Below, piece by piece: positions 1 through 12,125 of a stretch of DNA of 64,000 nt. The notes below the pieces were generated by a model, which ran no database searches, was not told where the DNA came from, and saw nothing but the letters and a program-made list of their open reading frames with translations. The DNA is from Macrotis lagotis (lineage: Eukaryota > Chordata > Mammalia > Peramelemorphia > Peramelidae): assembly GCF_037893015.1 (NCBI RefSeq), contig NC_133666.1, positions 622,399,156 through 622,463,155 of the forward strand, read 5' to 3'. The position numbers were made by a program, and so were the translations under genes. Numbering within the stretch: position 1 is the stretch's first letter; every line of letters starts with the position of its first letter.

Positions 1-59
1 CCCTCCTATCTTTATAGTTTTCTTATACCTTACTCTCTGACATGTATTTTTGATCTTGT

Positions 60-620
60 GAAGCTTACCTCCTGGCTATTCCACAAATAAGACTCTCCAC
101 CCCTCATCTCTCATTATCTTACTTCTCTGTCTGTTCCCCATATCTGGAACATTTTTTCTCCTCTGCTCCAACTGGCTTCCTGGCATCCTTTAAAATTCCC
201 AACTAAAATCTCACCTTCTAAGGAAAACTTCCCTAGTGCTTCTTAATTCTTGAGCATACATAATATTGATTAATTAATATTTATTCTATAAATAGCTTGC
301 ATTGCATCTATTATGTATGTATATGTAATATAAAATATAAAACATATAATATGTAATATATATTATATAATATACAATACATAATACATAATAAATAATA
401 CATAATACACAATACAGAATATGTAATATGTAATACATAATGTATAATATATGATATATGATATATGATATATAATATATAATATATAGTTGCACTTTTG
501 CATTTTGTCTCCCCTATTAGATTGTAAGCTTCTTGAGGACAGGGACTCTTATGTATCTCTAGCACTTGAAGCAGGACCTGGCACTTTATAGGCATTTATC
601 ATTATTTATTATTACCTGTT
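60..620 (+). mobile_element. L2 3' end interrupted by AT-rich DNA
   Basis: 'actaaaatctcaccttctaa' near 200 and, after an AT-rich tract at 310-490, 'agattgtaagcttcttgagg' with 'cctggcactttataggcat' near 580, the typical L2 3' terminus. Small frames across the AT tract are not genes. Confidence 0.7.
310..490. repeat. AT-rich low-complexity tract
   Basis: TAATATATAA/ATAATACATAA-type degenerate repeats, about 180 bp. Confidence 0.9.
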
Positions 621-1600
621 GTTTAAATCCATGGGGAGTAGTAACTTCCAACCCCTCTTGTTTCTTGTTAGCTGCTCCTGCTCCCACTTGATCACTACTG
701 GGCTCATTCCCTTTATTTTCTTGTCACATCCCCTCTTGTGCCTGGTCTGAGCTCCTCTTAGAGAAGAACCCTAGAATTCAGAGAGAAGAGGCAGATGGAG
801 GCTAAGAGGGTACAGAACAGCTGAACTACTCTCCTCAGATATCCAAGCTTCTTCTCACAGTTAGAAGGATTGCTTTTTGCCAACTCCTAAGGGTGCTTGT
901 ATTCTCATTTGAGATGACCGTTAAAGAGAAGAGAAAGACCTCCTAGGGAGCCTAAGAAAGAGTTTGGAGGATGAACTGTGGAAGAGCCTATGAGGGTGCT
1001 CCACTTCTTTCACTTGGTGTCCTACTGTTTCTCTGTTTTAGCTTATAGATAGTTGGAAATAGATTCAAAGAGTCAATTTTTGAGCCACATTTTTATACAT
1101 ATCAACTCCTGGAAAAGAATCGACTGATCACAACTCGTCCGACCTTTGTAGTTTGAGAAGAGAGGATGAGAAGGTGGCAGAATTTTTTCATCAGTTTCTT
1201 TGGTGGGAATTTGGGAGATTTTCATGGGAGAAAAGAAGGGAGAGGTGGCAGTGGTCCCAGAGTGGTAGTATAGTAGGGAACAAGACCAGTCAGTGCCTGC
1301 CATAACTGTATCGTACAATTCCTTTTTTTGTGAAAACAAGAAACATTGTGTCTATTTAAATGAACTAGCTGGAAGGTGAACATGACTGTGTTTGTTTTTG
1401 TAGTGGATGCTCTGTTAAAGAATACATATGCTGGCTTTCATATTATTTCCCACATTCACATATGTTGAACCATGTCCTTGTATTGCTTGTTATCCCTTTC
1501 TTTGTGGCATCAGGGTATAATGGGAACTACATAGGAAGGAGGGAATCTTTTCAGCTCAGGTCTGGAAGCTTGCTGTTCTTTCCTCTTGCCTCTCTCACTC
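620..1600. other. No recognisable feature
   Basis: Ordinary unique-looking DNA. Frames at 1073-1339 (-) and 1462-1680 (+) show no family motif; the latter runs into a SINE. Confidence 0.5.
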
Positions 1601-1605
1601 ATATT

Positions 1606-1752
1606 TATTTTTTATTTAAAGGCAATGAGGTTAAGAGACCTGCCCAAGGTCACAGAGCTAGGCAATTATTAAGTGTCTGAGTTCTGATTTGAATTTAGGC
1701 TCCCCTGACTCCAGGGTTGGAACTCTATCCACTGCACCACCTAGCTGCCCCT
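1606..1752 (-). mobile_element. tRNA-derived marsupial SINE
   Basis: Antisense copy, body 'cctgcccaaggtcacagagc' and head 'tgcaccacctagctgcccc'. Confidence 0.9.
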
Positions 1753-4189
1753 CTCACCCACATTATTAAAGAATTCTGTTCTCTAACTAGGAGAATAAGT
1801 AAGAGACATTTCATGACTACCCTTCTAAGTGCAGAATCACTATGAATGTAGGGCTCTATTTTATGAATCAGTGTCATTGAAAGCAACCAAATTACCTATA
1901 GAAGGAACTAGTGAGATATATGAGGAGGTCAGGTTCACTGGATTGAAGAGTATGTATGTATGTATGTGCTGAAGAATAGCTGGAAAGATAAAAGAGGGCT
2001 AGACTATGAAGGACTCTAAATGCTCGACAATACATTCTTTCAGAACACATTGCCTGTATCATACACTGGCTCTCCTGAAAATTCAATGCCACATCTGAGA
2101 AAAATCTCTAACAGGCATAACCCATTTTATCTTTTGAAACTAGAAACCAGAAATACTTACTAAAAAGCTAAAAGTAGACAGGAAGAGAGTTTTCTTCTCC
2201 CACTAACAAACAAATTCTAGCCCACCCCTTACTGAAGCAAAGAACATTGAGCTCCACCAATAAAAAGAAAGTTCTAGACAAACCTGGCCTTTTGAGTCAG
2301 GGGTACAGTTATAATGTTATATTTCTATAAACTCTCCTCATTTTGCTTACTTCATACATGCTCAGTTGAGAGAGTTGTTTCCTCTGAAGTTGTTTACTTA
2401 ATCATTTCTTATAGTGTAACTACATTCCATTCCATTTATGCCATAATTTGTATTATCATTCCTTAATATGTAGCAAACCTGTTCTCAGTTTTTTGATTAT
2501 TATGAAAAATGTTAGCAATGTTTTGTGCATGAATCTCTTCCCTCTCTTTGATGTTCTGGGCCAAATGCCTCACAGCAGTTTTACTGAGTAAATGGTTATT
2601 TAGAATTCAGTGACATTCTGAGCAGAGATACAAATTGGTTTCCAGACTGTCTAGATTATTTCACAGTTCCATCAGAACTTTCTCAATCTTTTTCCACAAC
2701 CTCTCTAATATATGTCATTTTCTCCTTAGAAAAAGAAACAGTCTCTGCTATTAATATTTCTCTTCAATGAGTCTAAGCTTTTCCCCTAAATATAGACTGA
2801 ATTTTTTTTAGAACAGCAAAATTCTTTGATCATTTTTTTTCAATAGAAGTCATGGAATAAGTCTCTGAAGCACTAAAGTAGATCATAACCCAAAAATTAA
2901 TAAAGAGGCATGTTGGGGTTGGGTAGGGGATATGACTAGCACATTAATAATGGGGAATTATAGAGAAGTAAAGTAAAAGATATCATACAAAGAAACATTT
3001 ATGATTGAAAAGAAGGCAAACTGATCTTGTAGTGAGTACAAAGTATGGAAGGAAGAACTTCTAAGCTTGGGCAGAACTCTCACTTCTATCTGCCTACTAT
3101 CTTAAACATTCCCAATTCTACAAGAGTGTTTTTTTCCATTTCTCAGTAGATATGTAAAACAATGGGGAAAAATTTGCTAATTTGGTGGGTGAGAGGTAAA
3201 TTTCAGAACTGCCTTATTTTACATTTTTCTAAGTTTTGATCTGTCTATATGATTTGACTGCTATGGTCTGGAGAAGTAAAAGACTAATGAGGAGTATTGG
3301 TATAGAATATATGTGTGAAGGAAGGAGAGAAAGAAGAGTCATGAAAAAAAGTATTACTCCTTCTGCAACTCGTCCCTTTTCCCAATACCTTCCCTTTCCA
3401 GGTTTTTCTCCCATTTACTTTCTCTTCTCCCTTCTTCTCAGCAAACTGCCCTAAAGATACTACTTGAAATTTCTCTCTTTATGTGCTTCTCAAATGTTAG
3501 CAGTGGCTATCATGTTCCTTCTGTCCCTTGGCCAAAGTCTGTTGAATCTGAGGTTTTTGGAATAGAAAGAATATTGAGATTTTCAGAGAAAAACGGACAA
3601 ATAATCCAAAGGAATTCAGAGACAGATGACTAGGATGGTGAACAACTGTGATATTATGTCATAAAATAAAATTGCTAAAGTTTAGCATTCTCATTCTTCC
3701 ATTTAGGTGGTGTTTGTAACCTAGAGAAGTAAAAACATGATAATTATTTAAAAGTTTGAAGAACTAGGCTTTAGAAAATAAATTAGACTAATTCTGATTG
3801 TCCTTCTGGGAATAAGTAGCAATGGGAGAAAACTGCAGAGAATGTTTTTAAGTTCAGTGTGAGCAAAAACTTCTCCCAGGGAAGTAACATGACTTTTCCT
3901 TAATTAAAGACTTGAAACTCTATTAAATTCAACAAACATTCATTAATTATCTTCCATAGACAAGGACTCCAAAATACAGGTTAAATAAAAATAGGTATCT
4001 GTTGGGCATGTAGAGAAAATTTTCTTAGAGTAGATGACCTGTGAAATCCTTTTTAACTAAGACATCTTGTGATTCCAAGAGTCAAAGAACCAGGAAGGAA
4101 TTTTTCTCTCTCCACCCCTCACTGCCCCTTATATGTTTTTTGAAGGCATGCCCAATCCAGGGCCCCAACTCTTTATCTAATCCATTTAA
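1753..4189. other. Mostly unrecognised, with an L1/HAL1 3'-UTR scrap
   Basis: About 2335-2790 resembles a minus-strand L1/HAL1 3'-UTR ('ttcttatagtgtaactacattccatt', 'tctttgatgttctgggcc'). The rest shows nothing identifiable. Confidence 0.45.
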
Positions 4190-5275
4190 CTCTTTGATGA
4201 AATTATTGTTGTTTCTATAATTTGTTGTTTGACCTACATATTATATAGGATTATATTATTTAGTTTCTAATTAATTTTTAGTCTATCTTTCCATAGCCTC
4301 TTTTGCATATAATTTTTATTGCATCATGATCTGAAAAGGATGTATTTTATTTTCTACCTTTTTGCATTTGCTTCTGAGGTTTTTATGCTTTAATATATAG
4401 CCAATTTTTGTGTAAGGGTGATGTATTACTGTACAAAAGGATATTACTTTCTATCCTCATTCATTTTTCTCCAGAGATCTATCATATCCATCTTTTCTAA
4501 AATTCTATTCACCTCCTTAATTTCTTTCTTGATAATTTTGTGTTTAGATTTATCTAGTTCTGAGGGGGAGGGGAAGGTCCTTCACTAATATAGTTTTGCT
4601 TTCTATTTTTGGCTATGACAACTTTTCCTCTAAGAATTTTTATGTTATGTTAATATGCCTTTTAGTAAGATACAATTTCCTTCCTTATCTCTTTTTATTA
4701 GACCTATTTTTGCTTTTTTGCTTTGTCTCAGATCAAGATTACTATTTCTGTTTCTTATTTTTTATTTTTACTTCAACCGAAGCATAATAGAATGATTCTG
4801 CTTCAGTCTCTTCCCTTTACTCTATGTGTCTTTTTTGTTTTAAATGCATTTCTTGTAAACAATATATTGTAGAATTTTGGTTTTTGATCCACTTCACTGT
4901 CTGCTTCCATTTTATGGGAGATTTCACCCCATTCACATTCACAGTTATGATTATAAATTGTATATTTCCCTCCATCCCATTTTTCCATTTGTCCTTTTTC
5001 TCCTTTCACCATTTTCTTCTTTGACAATATTTTGCTTCTTTTTTTACCATCTCCCTCAGTCTGCCCTCTCTTCAATGTTTCCTCTGCCCCTTGGTGCCTT
5101 TATTTAATCTCTTCCCTTCTTACTTTCTTGTCCCATAAGATATATTTCTATATTCAATTGATTGTGTATATTATTTCCTCTGTGAAATTAAAAGTTCAAG
5201 TGATGCCCATTGCCCACCTTCTTATCTACCTGTACACTGTAATAGGACTTTTGAGTCTCTTCATGTCAAATAATT
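4190..5275 (-). mobile_element. L1 fragment: start of ORF2 and inter-ORF region
   Basis: Read on the minus strand this is the L1 endonuclease start and the stretch before it; the + strand shows 'tttgttgtttgacctacata', 'gcatcatgatctgaaaagga' and 'cttgtaaacaatatattgta', wording that recurs at 9640-10260 and 13300-13500. Many breaks; no functional frame. Confidence 0.7.
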
Positions 5276-5279
5276 AACC

Positions 5280-8200
5280 ACATTCTACCTCTCCTTTCCT
5301 TCTGCTCCAAATGTACTTCTCTTTCTCATCATTTATTATTTTTTATGTCATTCTCTCAGTATACTTTATACTCATATCCTCATATACTCATATTCCTTCT
5401 AACTATACTATTGGTGGTGGTCAGCTGAAAATTGTACATACACATTTAACATGTTTACAAATTAGTCATTTTCTGTGTGAGGAATCAGGATTAGGGTTTT
5501 TTGTTTTGTTTTGTTTTGTTTTTCTTCCTCTGGATGGGGATAGCATTGTTTATAGTCAATCTCTTAGGGTTGTCCTAGCTCTCTGAACTGCTGAGAGGAG
5601 CTGCATCCATCAGGATTCATCAATTTACAATGTTGTTGTTAATGTGTACAATGTTCTTGGGGCAGCTAGGTGGCCCAGTGGATAAAGTACCAGTCCTGGA
5701 GTCAGGAGGACCTGAGTTCAAATTTAGCCTTAGACACTTGATAATTGCTAGCTGTGCGACCTTGGGCAAAATCACTTAACCCTATTGTGTTAAATAATGA
5801 AATAAAAATTAGAAAAAATGTATACAATGCTCTCGGCTCTGTTTTCTTCACTTGACATCTGTAATTTCATTCCATGCTTCTGTAGAGTTCGACCATTCAT
5901 AGTTTCTTATAGAACAATAGTATTCTATAAAATTCATATACCATGACTTGTTCAGCTATACTGCAATTGATGGGCATCCCCTCAATTCCCAATTCTTTGC
6001 TACTACCAAAAAAGAACTACTAAGAATATTTTGAAACATGTGGGACTTTTCCCATTTTTTTTATGATTTTTTTTTTTGGATATAGGCCTAGTATTGGAAT
6101 TGCTGAGTCAAGAGTATGATCAGTTTTATTGCTCTTTGGGTATATAATTCCATATAGCTCTCCAGAATGGTTGGATCAGTTCACATCTCTACCAACAATG
6201 TATTAATGTCCCAATCCTCCCACAGACTCACCAACATTGATCATTTCCCCCTTTTTTGTCATCTTAACCAATCTGGTAAGTGTGAGGTGATACCTCATGG
6301 TTATTTAAATTTGTATTTCTCTAATCAGTAATGATTTGTAGCATTTTTTCATATGATTATATATATATATATCTATATATCTATATATATATATAAAATT
6401 TCTTCATTTGAAAACTGTCCATATCCTTGACCATTTATCAAGTGGGGAATGACATGTATCCTTATAAATCTGATGCAATTCTCTATATTTTATAGAACTG
6501 AAACCTTTATCAGAACCCCTAACTGTTAAAATTATTTCCCACTTTTCTGCTTTCTTTCTAATTTTGGCAGCATTGGTTTTATTAGTAGAAAAACTTTTAA
6601 ATTTAATATAGTCAAAATCATCCTGTTTGCAATTTATAATGGACTCTATTTTTTGCTTGGTCATAAATTTCTCCCCTTTCCAAAGATCTGACAGAGTATT
6701 TCTTGGTTTGTTAATTGCTTTATAGTATTGCATTTTATTTCTAAATCCTGTACCCATTTTGACATTATTTTGGTATAGGGGGTGAGATGTGGGTCTAGGC
6801 CTAGTTTTCACCATAATATTTTCCAGTTTTCCAACAATTTTTGTCAAATAGTGAGTTCTTATCCCAGAAGCTAATGTCTTTGGGTTTGTCAACCAGTAGA
6901 TTACTGTAGTCATTTGCTACTGTTTCTTTTGAACTTATCCTAGTCCACTGATCTACTGCTCTAGTTCTTAACCAGTACCAGGCAGTTTTGATGACTGCTG
7001 CTTTTATAGTATGGTTTTAGATCTGGTAGAGTTGAGCCACCTTCCTTTACATTTCTGTTCAACATTCCCTTGCTATTCTTGATCTTTTGTTGCTCCAGAT
7101 GAACTTTGTAACTATTTTTTCTAGCTCGGTAAAATAGTTATTTGGTAGTTTGATTGGTATGGTGCTGAATAAGTAATTCAATTTGGGTAGAATTGTCATT
7201 TTTATTATATTAGCTTGACCCATCATGAGCAATTGACATTGTTCCAATTGTTTTGATCTAACTTTATTTGTGTGAGAAGTGTTTTGTAATTTTGTTCATA
7301 CAGTATCTGGGTTTGCCTCAAGAGGTAGATTTTTAAGTTTTTAATGTTGTCCACAGCTACTTTAAATGGAATTTCAGTCTCTACAAAGCTCTTGGGCTTT
7401 GTTGTCCATATATAGAAAAGCTGATGACTTATGTGGGTTTATTTTATATCCTGCTACTCTGCTGAATTTGTTAATGACTTCAAGTAGTTTTTTGGATGAT
7501 TTTCTTGGGTTCTCTAAGTTTATAATCATATCATCTGCAAAGAGTGAAAGCCTTGCTTCCTCATTGCCAATTCTGATTCCTTCAATTTCTTTTCTTATTG
7601 CTAAAGCTAACATTTCTAAAACTATATTGAATAGTAATGGTGAGAATAGGCATCAAGATTTCACCCTTGATCTTATTGGAAATGCTCCTAGTTTATCCTC
7701 ATTACATATAATATTTGTTGATGTTTTTAGATAGATATTGCTTATTATTTTAAGGAAAAAAAACACTACTTTCTGGTGTTTTTAATAGGAATGATGTATT
7801 TTGTCAAATAATTTTTCAACACCTATTGAGATAATCATATTGGTTTTGTTACTGATATTTTCAATTATGTTGAGTGTTTTCATAATATTGAACCATCCCT
7901 GCCTATCTGATATAAATCCTACCTGATCGTGATGTATTATCCTATTCATAACTTGCTGTAGTCTCATTGCTAAAATTTTCTTTAAGATTTTTATATCAAT
8001 ATTCATTAGGGAGATTGTTCTATAATTTTTTTCCTGGTTTAGGTATCAGCACCATGTTGGTGTCAATAAAAGGAGTTTTCTAGAACTTCTTCCTCTTCTA
8101 TTTTTTTTTAAAATAATTTATGTAGAATAGTAATTAATTGTTCCATAAGTGTTTGGTAGAACTCACTTATAAATACATCTAAACCTGGAGACTTTTACTT

Positions 8201-8745
8201 AGGGATTTTATTGATAGTTTCTTCTTATTCTGTAATGAGGTTATTTTAGTATTTTATTTCCTGTTCTGTTAATCTGAGCAGTTTGTATTTTTGTAAATAT
8301 TCATCTCTTTTACTCAGGTTATCAAATTTATTGGTATACAGTTCAGCAAAATAGCTCCAAATTATCTCTTCAATTTCCATCTCATTGTTGGTTAGTTCAC
8401 CCTTTTCATTTTTGACACTGGTAATTTGGTTATCTTCTTTGTTTTTTAAAATCAGATTAACCAAAGGTTTATCTATTTTATTAGTTTTTTCATAAAACCA
8501 ACTCTTAGTTTTATTTATTAGATCAATGGCTTTCTTGCTTTGAATTTTATTATTCTCTCCTTGGATTTTTGGAATTTCTAATCTGACATTTAATTGGGGA
8601 TCTTTAATTTATTCTTTTTTTTAGTTATTTTAGTTGCATACCTAATTCATTGATCTCTCTTTTTCTTTTTACTCATATAAGCATTTAGAGATATAAAATT
8701 TCCCCTAGAAACTGCCTTGGATGCATCCCATAAATTTTGTGAGAA
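5280..8745 (-). mobile_element. L1: 3'-UTR and most of ORF2
   Basis: 3'-UTR about 5280-6390 with a SINE inside; ORF2 from about 6400 upward. Peptides seen on the minus strand: the C-terminal block (169 codons, 6404-6913, NPKTLASGIRTHYLTKIV, CHSPLDKWSR), and the reverse transcriptase core at 7374-7613 with the catalytic motif FADDM and INPHKSSAF; further pieces at 7782-8006 ([14 protein letters not shown]) and 8246-8464. Frames are interrupted many times. Sequence upstream of 8745 is interrupted by an unidentified insert and resumes near 9601. Confidence 0.85.
5659..5817 (+). mobile_element. SINE in an L1 3'-UTR
   Basis: Head 'ggggcagctaggtggcccag', tail A-rich. Flanked by 'aatgtgtacaatgttct' and 'aatgtatacaatgctct', a slightly worn target-site duplication. 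Confidence 0.9.
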
Positions 8746-9600
8746 TATATCTTTTCCTCTCTGGGCCAAATCTATTGAATATAATTTATTCAGTGTTCAC
8801 ACTCTTCCTGCTTTCTCTCTACCTTAGTAGATCTTTGTGCCTCTTAACCTGGTGTTATATATGGAAAGAGGTGCTCACAGTCAAGTACTATCAATCAAGT
8901 ACCATCAATTAAAATTCTATCAGTCAAAGGTTGATTAATTGATTGCTTGATAAGCTCAAAGTACTATCAATCAAAGTACAATCACAAGGTGATTGATTTG
9001 ATTGCTTGACTGTTTGATAAGCACCATTGCCTCATAGTCATTAAGTACACTCCCCTCTTCTGTCTCATTAGAGATACATTTTGCAAGATTCATGAATCAC
9101 ATCAAATTATATCCATTTTATACCTTACTCCCTTTTCAAGTACACTTCAAGGACAATCCGCAGGAGTCAAAGCATCGTGCAAAGCCAAATCATTTCATGA
9201 ATCATTTGTAGGCCTCTCTCCCAAACATACCCTTTCTCACACTCCCTCCCCCTTTTAACTCCCCAACTATAGTACTTAAACCTTTGCTAACTGAAGTATG
9301 GATTGAATCTAATCCTTTTAAGTCTAACACTCTGCCCCTAAAATCACTTCTGATTTAATTAACTAAGTGGCCTTCCCACTCTCCTGTCTAGCTGGGTTTT
9401 ACTTCTCCCTTTCCCCCAAAGAGATAGACCTTTATTGAAGATCATCCATGATGTCTACCATTGAAAACTTCTTTGGATTTTGTCTTTTTTTTTGGTAGGA
9501 TCTGTAACTTTAATACTTGTGCAGAAGTTTCATTTAGCTTTGTGTAGGGAAAAGTTCTGAGAGCATGCTAGTTTCACACCATCATCTTGGCACCATCCCA
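8746..9600. other. Unidentified insert within the L1, containing an inverted-repeat stretch
   Basis: L1 ORF2 text stops near 8745 and resumes, with about 200 bp missing, at about 9601. The insert has no coding frame. Near its right end the minus strand reads GGTGCCAAGATGATGG, which resembles the 5' end of L1 or HAL1 elements, so part may be an L1 5'-UTR of another subfamily. The left part holds the inverted repeat at 8870-9025. No target-site duplication was found. Confidence 0.4.
8870..9025. repeat. Inverted repeat of about 155 bp built on ATCAATCAAG
   Basis: Left arm GGTGCTCACAGTCAAG..ATCAATCAA (8870 on) is mirrored by TTGATTGCTTGACTGTTTGATAAGCACC (ending 9025). Further copies of 'actatcaatcaa' and 'ttgattgcttgat' lie between. 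The arms are imperfect but long enough to fold. It could be a small non-autonomous DNA element or a worn hairpin. Confidence 0.55.
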
Positions 9601-12125
9601 GAAGTCCAAAAGATACATTTAATATTTCTGCCTTTTTGTATTTGATTGTGAGGTTTTGTGCCCTAATACATGATCAGTTTTTGTGTTGGTGTCATTGAGA
9701 AAAAGGTGCATTACTTTCTAATGCCATTCAATTTTACCCAAAAGTTTTACCCAAAGTTCTATAATATATATAATAATATATATAATACATAATATATATA
9801 ATATATAATATATTTTACCCAAAGTTCTATAATATATAACTTTTCTGTTCACCTCCTTCATTTCTATCCTTTTTTATTTTTTGGTTAGATTTAAATAATT
9901 CTGAGAGAGGGAGTTTGAGGTCTCCTTAGTACAATTTTATATTCTCTTTCTTCCTATAACTCACTAAGAATTTGGAAGCTGTACCACTTGGTGCATATAT
10001 ATTTAGTACTGTCATTACTGCTTTATCTATAGTGCCTTTTAGCAAGATGTAGTTTCTTTCCTTATCTCTTTCAATTAGATCTATTTTTGCTTTTGCTTTC
10101 TCTAAGATAAGGATTGCTATTCATGCTTTTTCCACTTCAGTTGAAGTGTAATTTTTTTTGTTCCTGTCTTTTACCTTTATTTTGAGTGTATCTCTCTGCT
10201 TCAAATGTGTTTCTTGCAGATAACATATTGTAGGATTTTGATTTTTAATCCACTCTGCTATCTGCTTCTATTTCATGGTCAAGTTTATCCTCTACACATT
10301 CACAATTATAATGAGTATTTCCCTCCATCCTATTTTTTCCCATTTCTACTTTTCTCTCTCCTTTCACTCTATCTGTCCTCACCAGTGTTTTACCTTTGAC
10401 CATCTCCTTCCTTGATCTGCCCTCCCTTTTATCAATCTTCCCATTTCCCCTTCTATTTCTTCCCTTCTTTCTTGCAGTCTCTCTTTTCCCTTCCCCCTTG
10501 AGATAAATAAACTCAATGGGGATGAATGGTATTCCTTCTTTAAGCCAAATCTGTATCACTTTTCAAACCTTCCCTTCTTTCCCTCTATTATAAGAGTCCA
10601 ATTGTGCCTTTTCATATGATGGGATATACCTGCTTCTGTTTTCCCCTTCTCCCAATCCAATCCTCTTTTTCTTGTTTAAATTTTTAAAAATATCATCACA
10701 TCATATTTGAATTATATCCACATCCTCTAAGTTTATTTCTTCTAATTGTTCTAATAGAAATATAGTTCTCAAGAAGTACAAATAAAGAATTTAATTTCAT
10801 TTACTAATATTTTTCTTTCCATTTACCTTTTTAAGACTCTTGAGTCTTCTATTTGAAGCTTGAATTTTCTTTTAGCTCTGGTCTTTTTATTAGGAAAGTT
10901 TGTAAGTTCCATATTTTGTTGAATGTTCATTTTTTTCTCCTCAAAGAAAATGCTGAATTTGGCAGGGTATTTGATTCTTGGTTGTAAACCAAGCTCCTTT
11001 GCCCTCTAGAATGTCATATTTCATGTCCTTTGATCCTTAATGCTGAAGCTTTTAAGTCCTGAGTAATCCAATTGTGGCTTTTTGGTATTTGAATTATTTC
11101 TTTCTCTCCTTTATCTCTTAATTCTGGAATTTGACTATAAAGTCCCTTGGAGTTTTTGTTTTGTAGCATTTTTCTGGAGGTGATCTGTGCATTCTTTCAA
11201 GTACAATTTTAACTCTCTTATTCTAGGATATTAGGGCAATTTTACTTGATAATTTCCTAAAAGATATTGTTCAGGCTCATTTTTTAATCATGATTTTTCA
11301 GGTACTTCAACAATTTTAAAATTATCTCTCTTGGACCTATTTTCTAGGTCAGTTGTTTTCCCTATGAGATATTTGACATTTTCTTCTATTTTGCAAATCT
11401 TTGATTTTGTTTGATTGATTCTTTTTTTTATTTTTATTTTTTTAGGTTTTTGCAAGGTAAATGGGATTAAGTGGCTTGCCCAAGGCCACACAGCTAGGTA
11501 ATTATTAAGTGTCTGAGACCGGATTTGAACCCAGGTACTCCTGACTCCAAGGCTGGTGCTTTATCCACTATGCCACCTAGCCACCCCTGTTTGATTGATT
11601 CTTGATGTCTTACAGAGTCATTAGTTTCCATTTGTCCCATTTTAATTTTTAAGGATTTATTTTTACTTTGTATCTTCTTTTCCATTTGGTCAATTCTACT
11701 TTTAAAGGTATTATTTTATCCAGTCAATTTTTTTGTATGTCCTTTTTAAATTTTTCATAACTTTCATTTCTTTTCCCAGTTTTTTTTCCATCTCTGTTGG
11801 CTTTTAAAATCTTTCTTGAGTTCTTCCAAGAGAATGTTTTGGACTTGAGAACAATTCATAATCACCTTTGAGGCTTCACATGTAGGCATTTTTGTCACTG
11901 CTTTCTTTTTTTGAAATTGTATTTTGATATTCCCTGTTGCCATAGCAATGGTTTCTATGGTTGAACTCTTGTTATTTTTTTTGTTCATTTTTAAAAGTTG
12001 AATTCTGTACTATGGCTAAGAGCCTCCTTCTAGGCTTTCCTGTTCCATGTCTGTGCTGGGTTGCTCTCCTCATTTACCTGTGTGGCAGAACTTTTCTCAA
12101 ACCCCTTCAATATATCTTGAGCTGA
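9601..12125 (-). mobile_element. L1: start of ORF2, inter-ORF region, ORF1 and 5' part
   Basis: Continuation of the L1 broken at 8745. 9601-10560 is the ORF2 start; the span to about 11280 is inter-ORF and ORF1 end. At 11288-11988 minus-strand frames give ORF1-like coiled coil (KICKIEENVKYLIGKTTDLENRS and EAITMATGNIKIQFQ-type text). A SINE with a perfect 16-bp duplication lies inside, and (TA)-rich DNA sits at 9758-9835. Confidence 0.7.
11424..11587 (-). mobile_element. SINE inside L1 ORF1, with perfect target-site duplication
   Basis: Flanked by TGTTTGATTGATTCTT at 11408-11423 and 11588-11603. Complete, with a T-rich tail on the + strand. The clean duplication shows L1-type retrotransposition. 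Confidence 0.93.

Noticed and set aside
6404-6913. 169-codon minus-strand frame as a host gene
   Set aside because: It is the C-terminal part of L1 ORF2, with L1 sequence on both sides.
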